The notes below the pieces were generated by a model that saw only the letters and a list, made by a program, of their open reading frames with translations, did not search any database and was not told the origin of the DNA. Shown here piece by piece: positions 25,952 through 33,155 of a stretch of 64,000 bases of DNA (position 1 is its first letter; every line of letters starts with the position of its first letter). The stretch is from Flavobacteriaceae bacterium GF1 (lineage in GTDB: Bacteria; Bacteroidota; Bacteroidia; Flavobacteriales; Flavobacteriaceae), in contig WNKP01000007.1 of the NCBI GenBank assembly GCA_009797885.1, positions 62,001 to 126,000 on the forward strand, written 5' to 3'. The translations under genes were made by a program, and so were the position numbers.

Positions 25952-26791
25952 ATGAAGACAAAAACGTTCTTTTTTTTAGGGCTCTTCTTAGTTGCCATGA
26001 GTTCTTTTGCACAACGTGCCGTAGGGGTCAGGATTGGATATGTGGATATGGAATACATCCTTGAAAATGTTGAGGAGTACCGTGATGCTACGGAACAATT
26101 AAGCGCAAAGGCGGCTAAGTGGAAACAGGAGGTGGAATTGCAGTTGGGCAAAATTGAACAATTGAAGAAAGACCTTGCAGCAGAAAAAGTGCTGCTAACG
26201 GATGAGTTGATTGCCGAACGGGAAGAAGAGATCCAACTATTGGAGACCGAGGCGTTGAACTATCAACAAGATCGATTTGGTCCACAGGGAGACCTGGTGC
26301 TACAAAAAAAGCTGTTGGTACAACCGATACAAGATCAAGTTTTTGTTGAGGTACAGAAAATAGGTAAAAATAAAAGGTACGATTTTATTTTTGATAAATC
26401 CGCAGATGTCGTAATGTTGTACTCCGAAAAAAGGCACGATATCAGTGACTTGGTTTTAAGGGAAATAGGGCGCACGAGAAGAATAAGCAAATCCAATAGG
26501 GCGGAGAAGGAAAGAAACAGATTAAAGGAGTTTCAGGAAGAAGAGGCCCAGGTGGACAAGGAAATAAGTGAAGCACTAAAAGAAAGGCAGGAAAAGGCCA
26601 AAGCAGACAAGGAGTCCAGGACCAAGGCAGTTGAGGATAGGAGGGCAGAGCAATTGCGCCTGCGGGAAGAACGGAAAAAGGCCTATGAAGAACGAAGAAA
26701 GAAATTACTGGAAGAACGGGAGGCCAAACGAAAGGCAAAAATGGAAGAACGAAATAAGGAACAACAGAAAGATTCAACAAATCAAGGATAA
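25952..26791 (+). CDS. OmpH/Skp-family periplasmic chaperone, long form
   Basis: 279 residues, with signal peptide MKTKTFFFLGLFLVAMSSFAQ. Residues ~25-170 are the OmpH/Skp fold (RIGYVDMEYILENVEEYRDATEQL, coiled coil, then YDFIFDKSADVVMLYS). An unusual extra tail of about 105 residues is almost entirely charged (repeated Glu, Arg and Lys) and should form a long single helix. Skp-type proteins hold unfolded outer-membrane proteins for BamA, whose gene is just upstream. The paired second OmpH (26836) lacks the tail. Confidence 0.9.
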   Translation: MKTKTFFFLGLFLVAMSSFAQRAVGVRIGYVDMEYILENVEEYRDATEQLSAKAAKWKQEVELQLGKIEQLKKDLAAEKVLLTDELIAEREEEIQLLETEALNYQQDRFGPQGDLVLQKKLLVQPIQDQVFVEVQKIGKNKRYDFIFDKSADVVMLYSEKRHDISDLVLREIGRTRRISKSNRAEKERNRLKEFQEEEAQVDKEISEALKERQEKAKADKESRTKAVEDRRAEQLRLREERKKAYEERRKKLLEEREAKRKAKMEERNKEQQKDSTNQG

Positions 26792-26835
26792 ACTGAACAC
26801 TAAAATTGTATACTCAAATTAAACTATTAGGAATT

Positions 26836-27342
26836 ATGAAAAATGTAAGGAAGTTGGTTGTTGCGGTGGTGTTGATAGCGGCAACCGGATTTGTAAATGC
26901 ACAGAGTAAGGTAGCCCATATTAATGTGCAGGAGTTATTGGGAGCAATGCCAGAGATGAAATCCGCCCAGGCAGAACTAAAAAAATTGCAGGAAACATAT
27001 CGCGCAGATTTGGAAAGCTCAATGACCGAGCTAAAAAATAAGTTGACGCAGTATCAGAACGAGGCTTCTTCCATCTCAAAGGAAGAAAATGAAAAGCGTG
27101 CGCTCGAACTACAGGGTTTCGAGAGAAATATTCAGGAAGCGGAGGCATCGGCGATGCAGGAAATGCAAAAGAAGCAAGCAGAACTCTTTGCGCCCATCAC
27201 GGAAAAAGCAAAGGTGGCCATTGAAAAGGTGGCAGCTGCCCAAGGTTTTGACTATGTGATAGATGCCTCACAAGGGGGTGGTCTAATCGTAGCCAAAGGA
27301 AAGGATCTGCTTCCAGAGGTAAAACAAGAACTTGGTTTCTAA
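26836..27342 (+). CDS. OmpH/Skp-family periplasmic chaperone, short form
   Basis: 168 residues. Signal peptide MKNVRKLVVAVVLIAATGFVNAQ, then KVAHINVQELLGAMPEMKSAQAELKKLQ, two coiled-coil arms and FDYVIDASQGGGLIVAKGKDLL, the standard Skp architecture and length. ATG 26836 is used; an upstream in-frame ATG at 26806 would add ten residues before the signal peptide. A strong terminator follows, which marks the end of the transcription unit that began at the CBS gene or at bamA. Confidence 0.92.
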   Translation: MKNVRKLVVAVVLIAATGFVNAQSKVAHINVQELLGAMPEMKSAQAELKKLQETYRADLESSMTELKNKLTQYQNEASSISKEENEKRALELQGFERNIQEAEASAMQEMQKKQAELFAPITEKAKVAIEKVAAAQGFDYVIDASQGGGLIVAKGKDLLPEVKQELGF

Positions 27343-27364
27343 TACTTAAGTTAAAAAAGGATTT

Positions 27365-27405
27365 AAAACCGTCGGTGCTTGTCAGTTAAAGTCCGACGGT
27401 TTTTT
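27365..27405 (+). terminator. Terminator after the ompH pair
   Basis: AAAACCGTCGG (27365-27375) pairs with CCGACGGTTTT (27393-27403) and is followed by more T. It ends just 13 bases before the murI ATG, so murI must be reached by read-through or from a promoter not recognised here. Confidence 0.8.
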
Positions 27406-27417
27406 AGTTGCAAATTT

Positions 27418-28197
27418 ATGCATGGACCAATAGGGGTTTTCGATTCGGGAATTGGAGGTACCTCCATTTGGAAGGAAATTACAAAGCTTTTGCCTTTCGA
27501 AAACACCGTCTATCTTGCTGATAGTAAGAATGCACCTTACGGGGAAAAATCAGAGGAGGACATCCTGCAGTTGAGTATCAAGAATACAGATCTTCTGCTC
27601 AAAAAAAAGTGCAAACTCATTGTGGTGGCCTGTAATACGGCCACAACCAACGCCATACACTTCTTAAGAAAAAACTATTCGGTACCCTTTATTGGAATAG
27701 AACCTGCCATAAAGCCTGCGGCATTACGGACCAAAACCAAAAAAGTTGGTGTTTTGGCCACCAAAGGGACATTGTCCAGTACACTGTTTCACAACACGGC
27801 CAAAATACATGCGTCCGGGATACAGATTGTGGAACAAGAAGGAAAAGGTTTGGTGGAACTTATTGAAAAGGGAAAAGTGAATGCCAAGGAAACTGCGGTT
27901 TTGTTGGGAAAATACATCACCCCCATGCTGGAACAGGACATTGACTGTCTTGTTTTGGGATGCACCCATTATCCCTATCTCGTCCCTGTTTTAAAAAGAA
28001 TCTTACCTGGAAACGTACAAATTATAGACTCCGGATTTGCTGTTGCCAAACAGACCAAAGTAGTATTGGAGCGTACGCAGATGTTGAATACCGGACAAAA
28101 GGAACCTAAACACTTTTTCCATATCAATACGAATTCGGAAGTGCTCAAATCTTTTGTTGATCAAAAGAACACCTCTATTTCCATCCTGGATTTTTAG
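27418..28197 (+). CDS. murI: Glutamate racemase
   Basis: 259 residues. Makes D-glutamate for peptidoglycan by a two-cysteine racemisation: Cys72 in VVACNTATTNA and Cys182 in LGCTHYPYL are both present. The substrate loop GVFDSGIGGTSIWKEI is at the N-terminus. The open frame reaches back to 27379, inside the terminator stem; ATG 27418 (MHGPIGVFDSG) is clearly the start. Its stop codon overlaps the convergent folA stop by three bases. Confidence 0.96.
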   Translation: MHGPIGVFDSGIGGTSIWKEITKLLPFENTVYLADSKNAPYGEKSEEDILQLSIKNTDLLLKKKCKLIVVACNTATTNAIHFLRKNYSVPFIGIEPAIKPAALRTKTKKVGVLATKGTLSSTLFHNTAKIHASGIQIVEQEGKGLVELIEKGKVNAKETAVLLGKYITPMLEQDIDCLVLGCTHYPYLVPVLKRILPGNVQIIDSGFAVAKQTKVVLERTQMLNTGQKEPKHFFHINTNSEVLKSFVDQKNTSISILDF

Positions 28198-28691
28198 TTG
28201 GGGTTCCGTTCAAAGGTCTGGTACGTAAAACTGAATTGGTGGCGTTCATCTTTTGCGTGATGTTCTTCTTTGACCAATTTCCATTTCTTCAGATCAATTT
28301 CCGGAAAGAACGTATCTGCCTCGAACGAGTGGTGAATTCGGGTAAGCTCAATATGTGTGGCATGCTCCATGGATTGCCGGTAAATTTCCCCGCCACCAAT
28401 AATGTATGCTTTGGAGTCCTCGCCAATCAATTGTAGGGCCTCCTCCAGGGAGTTCACAAGGGTACATGGAAATTTGGGTCGGTACGTTTTGTCCCGCGTA
28501 ATGGCAATATGTTCCCTATTGGGGAGCGGTTTTGGAAAACTATCCAAAGTCTTGCGGCCCATAACGATCTTATGACCTGAGGTCAATTGTTTAAAACGTC
28601 TAAAATCATCGGGAAGGTGCCAAGGTAAATCGTTGTTGATGCCCAGGGCGTTGTTTTCTCCGGCTGCGGCGATTATAATGAGTTCGTTCAC
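28194..28691 (-). CDS. folA: Dihydrofolate reductase
   Basis: 165 residues, normal for bacterial DHFR. Reduces dihydrofolate with NADPH. Motifs include AAAGENNALGINNDLPWHLPDDFRRFKQLT (substrate and cofactor loop, with the catalytic acid in the DDF segment), KIVMGRKTLDSFPKPLPNREHIAITRD and AYIIGGGEIYRQSM. It overlaps the upstream 2TM-protein gene by 4 bp (ATGA), and its end overlaps murI. ThyA, which generates the dihydrofolate, is in the same window at 37794-38618 but is not linked. Confidence 0.96.
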   Translation of the reverse strand: MNELIIIAAAGENNALGINNDLPWHLPDDFRRFKQLTSGHKIVMGRKTLDSFPKPLPNREHIAITRDKTYRPKFPCTLVNSLEEALQLIGEDSKAYIIGGGEIYRQSMEHATHIELTRIHHSFEADTFFPEIDLKKWKLVKEEHHAKDERHQFSFTYQTFERNPN

Positions 28692-29077
28692 TCTTTTTTT
28701 TTATTGATTTGGGATAATGGAAAGTCCGTTTCTATTTCCTTTTGCAATGTAGCAATTCGTTCCTTTTGTTTTTTTACCAACTGTTCCCTTTGTTTGCGTT
28801 CCCATTCCTTTCCCATGAACTTATGGGTGATAAAGACGTTGAAAGCGTGGATGGCGAACAAAAAGGCCCAGGCGATCGTGACCCATATGGACCAATCATA
28901 ACCTTCGCCGTATTTCAGGATTTTGTTGATTAACACAAGAAATACGCCGCCTATCAAAAAAATCACGAAATGACTGAACAGACGTTTTTTTTGTTTGATA
29001 CGCCTTTGGGCATTTTCCAACAGTTCATGTTGCTCAAGCTCTATTTGGGAACCCTCCTTCTTTTTTGAGAACATCAT
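28688..29077 (-). CDS. 2TM-domain membrane protein
   Basis: 129 residues. Two membrane helices (LFSHFVIFLIGGVFLVLINKIL and WVTIAWAFLFAIHAFNVFI) are separated by a short YGEGYDWS turn and flanked by highly charged cytoplasmic tails. This is the 2TM (PF13239) architecture, which in Bacteroidota is also found at the N-terminus of LytTR-type sensor kinases, but here the domain stands alone. It is translationally coupled to folA (4-bp overlap). Its function is unknown. The start could be the next Met at 29074. Confidence 0.82.
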   Translation of the reverse strand: MMFSKKKEGSQIELEQHELLENAQRRIKQKKRLFSHFVIFLIGGVFLVLINKILKYGEGYDWSIWVTIAWAFLFAIHAFNVFITHKFMGKEWERKQREQLVKKQKERIATLQKEIETDFPLSQINKKKE

Positions 29078-29081
29078 TGGC

Positions 29082-29101
29082 TATCTTTAGCAACAAAGAT
29101 A
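29082..29101. promoter_or_regulatory. Overlapping divergent -7 boxes
   Basis: TATCTTTA (29082-29089) on the plus strand and TATCTTTG (29101-29094) on the minus strand form an inverted repeat in the 28-bp gap between the PLP enzyme and the 2TM gene. The minus-strand box matches TAnnTTTG exactly and the plus-strand box has one mismatch. Each would give a leader of about ten bases. Confidence 0.5.
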
Positions 29102-29105
29102 AGCA

Positions 29106-30191
29106 ATGGGCATTTCACCAAAATTGAGAAAAAAATTCCCCGTCCTTAGACAGGGTATTTATGCAAATACGGCAACTTCGGGATTGTTGAGTGAGGATCT
29201 GTTGGAATGGCGGCAGGAGCATGACCTCGATTTTTTGATTGGTGGAAGCGGGGCCAAAATGGGAAGCGATAAATTATTGGCCGCTACAAGGCTTACCGTT
29301 GCCCGGTTTTTCAATTTCATGGACGAAAACGTGGCATTGGTGCCAAGTTTTAGCCAAGGCCTGAATCTGTTATTGGAAGGGTTGGGTAATTCTGAGAAAA
29401 TTCTCTTGTTAAAAGGGGACTATCCCTCTTTAAATTGGCCGTTTGAAAGCCGGGACTTTTCCATCGTATATCTTGAGATTGGTAAAGATTTGGAAGAACG
29501 GATCTATACGGAGGTCAAAGACAGGAACATTACTGTTTTTGCCTGTAGTGCCGTTCAGTGGTTGAATGGATTTAAAATCGATTTTGATTTTTTAAAGCAA
29601 CTTAAAGCGGACTTCCCCCATTTGTTGGTCCTAATGGACGGCACCCAGTTCTGTGGTACGGAGTATTTTGATTTTTCCGGATCAGGAATTGACGTACTGG
29701 GTTCCAGTGGTTATAAGTGGTTACTTTCCGGATACGGTAATGGGTTTTTTCTGGTGAAGCCGGAAATTCAGGATCGGTTCAGATTAAGGAGCAAAGGCTA
29801 TGGTTCCGGAAGAAATTCTAAACATCAAAAGGACGGTAGGGAATTTTGTAAGCACTTGGAACCGGGACATCTGGATTCCCTGAGTTTTGGAAGCCTCGAT
29901 TTTTCCATGAAATTTTTGATGGATGTTGGATTGGAGGCCATAGGGGAGCACAATCAAAAACTGGCAAGTTTTACAAAGGACAATTTGGTTTCCCATGGGC
30001 TTTTGGATGATGTCGTGGCCCATAGGGGGCCCTGGGGTACCATTTTTAATATCCAGAAGAAAGATGGTTATGATGATTTAGTGAAGAATACTATCGTATG
30101 TGCACGCCGTGGTGATGGAATCCGGTTGAGTTTTCACTTTTATAATACCATCAACGAAGTGGAGGCCATTCTGGAAATTCTTAAAAAATAG
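29106..30191 (+). CDS. Aminotransferase class V-fold PLP-dependent enzyme
   Basis: 361 residues. The fold-type-I PLP signatures of class V aminotransferases (NifS/kynureninase/EgtE group) are present: Asp178 in LLVLMDGTQFCG, which contacts the pyridine nitrogen, and Schiff-base Lys204 in VLGSSGYKWLLSGYGNGF. The N-terminus FPVLRQGIYANTATSGLLSEDLLEW and the C-terminus DGIRLSFHFYNTINEVE are also typical. The cysteine-desulfurase mobile-loop cysteine is not evident, so it is unlikely to be IscS/SufS. The substrate is unknown. One possibility, given egtB-egtD 0.8 kb away, is a C-S lyase role like EgtE (inference only). Confidence 0.8.
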   Translation: MGISPKLRKKFPVLRQGIYANTATSGLLSEDLLEWRQEHDLDFLIGGSGAKMGSDKLLAATRLTVARFFNFMDENVALVPSFSQGLNLLLEGLGNSEKILLLKGDYPSLNWPFESRDFSIVYLEIGKDLEERIYTEVKDRNITVFACSAVQWLNGFKIDFDFLKQLKADFPHLLVLMDGTQFCGTEYFDFSGSGIDVLGSSGYKWLLSGYGNGFFLVKPEIQDRFRLRSKGYGSGRNSKHQKDGREFCKHLEPGHLDSLSFGSLDFSMKFLMDVGLEAIGEHNQKLASFTKDNLVSHGLLDDVVAHRGPWGTIFNIQKKDGYDDLVKNTIVCARRGDGIRLSFHFYNTINEVEAILEILKK

Positions 30192-30352
30192 CTTCTTTTT
30201 GTCATTAGAAATGAATTGGCCTTACTTTTTTGAAAAAGTCAAGCTTAGTTGAACCATATTTTATTAAAATGATAAATCGCACGTAACCTATTGACAGCTA
30301 ATAGTTTTATGATTTGCTTTGTCCTTTAATTCAATAATAAACAATATTTACC

Positions 30353-30649
30353 ATGGCAATTAAAAAACAATATCTAAAAAGCAAACCAGTTTGCAAGGTA
30401 ACTTTTAGTGTTCCGGCAAAAGATGCAGATACAGTAGCCGTTGTTGGCGATTTCAATGACTGGAACCCAAAAGGGAGCATGTTGAAAAAACTAAAGAACG
30501 GAACGTTCAAAGGGACTTTTGAGCTTCCCAAGGAAAATTCTTATGAATTCCGCTATTTAGTGGATGATGCCTATGTGAACGACAGTGAGGCAGATCGTTA
30601 CCAATGGAACGATTATGCTGGAACCGAAAATGCGGTTCTCGAAGTATAA
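30353..30649 (+). CDS. Isoamylase early-set (CBM48/AMPK-beta-like) glycan-binding protein
   Basis: 98 residues that consist of little more than a single early-set immunoglobulin-like domain: VTFSVPAKDADTVAVVGDFNDWNPKGSMLKKLKNGTFKGTF then YEFRYLVDDAYVNDSEADRY. The VxxxGDFNxW core is the CBM48 and AMPK-beta glycogen-binding signature. It has no catalytic domain or signal peptide, so it is a free cytoplasmic glycan-binding or regulatory module. It is its own transcription unit with a 161-bp leader and no glycogen genes nearby. Confidence 0.85.
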   Translation: MAIKKQYLKSKPVCKVTFSVPAKDADTVAVVGDFNDWNPKGSMLKKLKNGTFKGTFELPKENSYEFRYLVDDAYVNDSEADRYQWNDYAGTENAVLEV

Positions 30650-30673
30650 TAATTCAAAACTCGCCATTGGAGA

Positions 30674-30955
30674 TTATTCTTCAATGGCGACTCCTTTCCA
30701 AAAAGCTACATAGCCCTTAATTTGCTTGGCGAGTTCGCTTGTCTCCGGATAGTACCAGGCAGCATCTGTATTTCGCTTTCCATCCACTTCCAAGGTGTAA
30801 TAGGAAGCGACTCCCTTCCAGGGGCAAGTGGTGTGGGTGTCACTAGGTTTAAAAAACTCCGTACTAATACTGTTGGGGGGAAAATAATGATTTCCTTCAA
30901 TTACTTTGGTCTCATTGCTTTCTGCAATGATCTGTCCATTCCATATGGCTTTCAT
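30674..30955 (-). CDS. DUF427 family protein
   Basis: 93 residues. KAIWNGQIIAESNETKVIEGNHYFPPNSI, then STHTTCPWKGVASYYTLEV-like text (read as DTHTTCPWKGVASYYTLEVDG) and DAAWYYPETSELAKQIKGYVAFWKGV match the compact DUF427 beta-fold, whose TxCPWKG motif is conserved. No reaction is assigned to the family. The open frame is longer (to 31135), but that part lies inside egtD in another frame. The start at 30955 is one base after the egtD stop codon, so it is the third gene of the egtB-egtD operon. Confidence 0.85.
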   Translation of the reverse strand: MKAIWNGQIIAESNETKVIEGNHYFPPNSISTEFFKPSDTHTTCPWKGVASYYTLEVDGKRNTDAAWYYPETSELAKQIKGYVAFWKGVAIEE

Positions 30956-30956
30956 A

Positions 30957-31928
30957 TCAATTTTTCTTAAAAATATAATCTTTAAAATATCCCTTTTTGT
31001 CCTCAAATGAAGTGAGGATTTGGAGTCCGGCTTCATTGGCCAACCATTTGACCACCTCGTCATCATATTTTTGGGAAATTTCGGTATGGATGGTCTCCCA
31101 AGGTTTAAAGGAAACCCCCAAATCCAAGGCGTCAATAAAAACTTCCTGTGCTTTTTTGGATACTAAATAACTTTTTGCCGTACCATTTTCAGGGTCGTAG
31201 ACTTCCCAATGTAGAAACCCCTCCAAATCAAAGTTGCCGCCCAATTCCATATTAATGCGCTGCAGAACGTTTTTGTTGAAGGCTTCGGTAATACCTGTTT
31301 TGTCATTATAGGCATCCAAAACAACCTGGGGATGTTTTTTTTGGTCCATTCCCATAAAAAGTAAGTCGTCCGGGGCCATTACGTCCTTTAATTGCCTCAA
31401 AAAGGAAATGGCATTGGGATGCAGTAAGTTGCCAATGTTGGAGCCCAAAAACAGGATGACCTTCCGTTTTTCCTGTTGTTTCCCAATAGCCGCCAAGGTC
31501 TCAAAATAGGTGCCTTGAAGCGGATTGATCGTAATTGGGGGCAGTTCCTTGATCAATGTTTTTTCAAGACTATCCAGGGCATTTTGGCTGATATCAATGG
31601 GACGGTAGTCAAAACGGTACCCATTGTCAATTAAATGTCTCAGTAATATTTTGGTCTTTTTGCCATCTCCCGCCCCTAATTCAAAAAGACTAAAATCCTC
31701 GTCCTTATGGGAAAACAGTTTTGCAATCTCTGCAACGTGATCTAAAAGTATTTCGAGCTCACTATCGGTCAAATAGTACTCGGGCATATCCATAATCTGT
31801 TGGAACAATCGATCTCCGGTTTCGTCATAGAAGTATTTGGACGACAAGTATTTGGGGAAGCTCGTCAATCCTTCCCGTACCTCATTGGCAAAAACCGAGG
31901 TAAGGTGTTGGGTGGTGTTCTCTTGCAT
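30957..31928 (-). CDS. egtD: L-histidine N(alpha)-methyltransferase EgtD
   Basis: 323 residues, the usual length. Trimethylates histidine to hercynine with three SAM. Recognisable parts are GLTSFPKYLSSKYFYDETGDRLFQQIMDMPEYYLTDSE at the N-terminus, the SAM motif LFELGAGDGKKTKILL, YRPIDIS, LFLGSNIGNLLHPNA and, near the end, EISQKYDDEVVKWLANEAGL. All fit EgtD (methyltransferase family 33). It lies between egtB (16 bp upstream) and DUF427. With EgtB it supplies the first two steps of ergothioneine synthesis. Confidence 0.93.
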   Translation of the reverse strand: MQENTTQHLTSVFANEVREGLTSFPKYLSSKYFYDETGDRLFQQIMDMPEYYLTDSELEILLDHVAEIAKLFSHKDEDFSLFELGAGDGKKTKILLRHLIDNGYRFDYRPIDISQNALDSLEKTLIKELPPITINPLQGTYFETLAAIGKQQEKRKVILFLGSNIGNLLHPNAISFLRQLKDVMAPDDLLFMGMDQKKHPQVVLDAYNDKTGITEAFNKNVLQRINMELGGNFDLEGFLHWEVYDPENGTAKSYLVSKKAQEVFIDALDLGVSFKPWETIHTEISQKYDDEVVKWLANEAGLQILTSFEDKKGYFKDYIFKKN

Positions 31929-31944
31929 GTAATTTTTGTCGAAA

Positions 31945-33099
31945 TTATTGTGCCAACCTTAATCCGGTAAACTGCCATCTCAAGGAGGGTTGAAAAAAGT
32001 TGCGGTACGTGGGTCGGGTATGATGACTTGGTGTGGCTATGGAAGCTCCTCGAAGAACTTTTTGATTGACCATAAATTTACCATTGTATTCCCCCAAAGC
32101 GCCATCTGCCTTTTGGTAGTTGGGGTATGGTAGATAGGCACTTTCAGTCCATTCCCATCGTTTTCCCCAGGGAAAATAGGGCGCAGCGACTTCCCATTCA
32201 AACTCCGTTGGAAGGCGTAAACCTTTCCATTGTGCATAAGCAAAGGCTTCGTAATAGGAAATATGGGTTATTGGGGCATCCAATGGAACTTTCTGCAATC
32301 CCGAGAAGCTATAATGGTACCATTCGCCTTCTACAGGGTGCCAATATAGTGGGGCTGAGATTTGATTTTGGTTTACCCAGTCCCATCCTTCGGCATGCCA
32401 AAGCTCAAAGCGGGCATATCCCCTATCACTTACAAACTCCAAAAACTCCCTATTGGTCACCAACTTGTTCGAAATTTGGTAAGAATGAAGATAAACCTTG
32501 TGCCTGCCGAGTTCATTATCGTAACAGAACCCACTGGAACCATGCCCAATATCATAAACCCCTTCATCCACGGAAACCCAATCTTGCTGGTACGTTTCTA
32601 TCGGATGTTCCGCAATGGTTTTGGAATATACGGGAAGCAATGGGTTATTGCCCAAAATGAATTTAATATCGGTCAATAGCAATTCCTGATGCTGCTTTTC
32701 ATGATGGATGCCGATTTCCAATAAATCCTGAAGTTCCTTTGACTGGTCTGATTCAAAAAGACTTTTAATACCCTCGGTTACATAATCCCGATATTCATAC
32801 ACTTTCTTGACCGAAGGTCTACTTAGGTTTCCCCTATCTGCCCGAACCACCCGTTTTCCTACCGTTTCATAATAACTATTGAAGACAAAGGAAAAATCGA
32901 CATCAAAAACCTTATAATTACTGGCGTAAGGCTTTAAGATGAACTCTTCAAAGAACCACGTAGTATGTCCCAGGTGCCATTTAGGTGGGCTTACATCCAC
33001 AACGGGCTGTACTACATAATCTTCAATTTCAAGGGGTTCACAAATCGCTTCGGAATGCTTTCGGGTTTCGATGAAAAAATCCAAAAGCGAAACAGTCAT
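31945..33099 (-). CDS. egtB: Ergothioneine-type sulfoxide synthase EgtB
   Basis: 384 residues. The N-terminal DinB-like domain supplies a three-histidine iron site: His45 in KWHLGHTTWFFEEF and His133/His137 in HHEKQHQELLLTD. The C-terminal formylglycine-generating-enzyme-like (sulfatase-modifying) domain follows (VSVDEGVYDIGHGSSGFCYDNE, LPTEFEWEVAAPYFPWGKRWEWTESAY, RPTYRNFFQP). EgtB couples O2 to C-S bond formation between hercynine and cysteine or gamma-glutamylcysteine. No egtA or egtC is nearby, so direct use of cysteine is plausible. ATG 33099 is preferred over 33105. An OvoA-like (ovothiol) activity cannot be excluded by eye, but the C-terminal methyltransferase of OvoA is absent. Confidence 0.9.
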   Translation of the reverse strand: MTVSLLDFFIETRKHSEAICEPLEIEDYVVQPVVDVSPPKWHLGHTTWFFEEFILKPYASNYKVFDVDFSFVFNSYYETVGKRVVRADRGNLSRPSVKKVYEYRDYVTEGIKSLFESDQSKELQDLLEIGIHHEKQHQELLLTDIKFILGNNPLLPVYSKTIAEHPIETYQQDWVSVDEGVYDIGHGSSGFCYDNELGRHKVYLHSYQISNKLVTNREFLEFVSDRGYARFELWHAEGWDWVNQNQISAPLYWHPVEGEWYHYSFSGLQKVPLDAPITHISYYEAFAYAQWKGLRLPTEFEWEVAAPYFPWGKRWEWTESAYLPYPNYQKADGALGEYNGKFMVNQKVLRGASIATPSHHTRPTYRNFFQPSLRWQFTGLRLAQ

Positions 33100-33155
33100 T
33101 AACATGAAAGGCAGTTTTTTTAAAGATAGTCAATAATCGAATTGACCAAGGGATT

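Noticed and set aside
29106-30191. Calling the PLP enzyme a cysteine desulfurase (IscS/SufS)
   Set aside because: The length and the Schiff-base lysine fit class V aminotransferases, but the mobile-loop cysteine pattern of desulfurases is not seen and there are no suf/isc neighbours.
30956-31135. N-terminal extension of the DUF427 protein
   Set aside because: The added 60 residues lie inside egtD in another frame and do not resemble DUF427.
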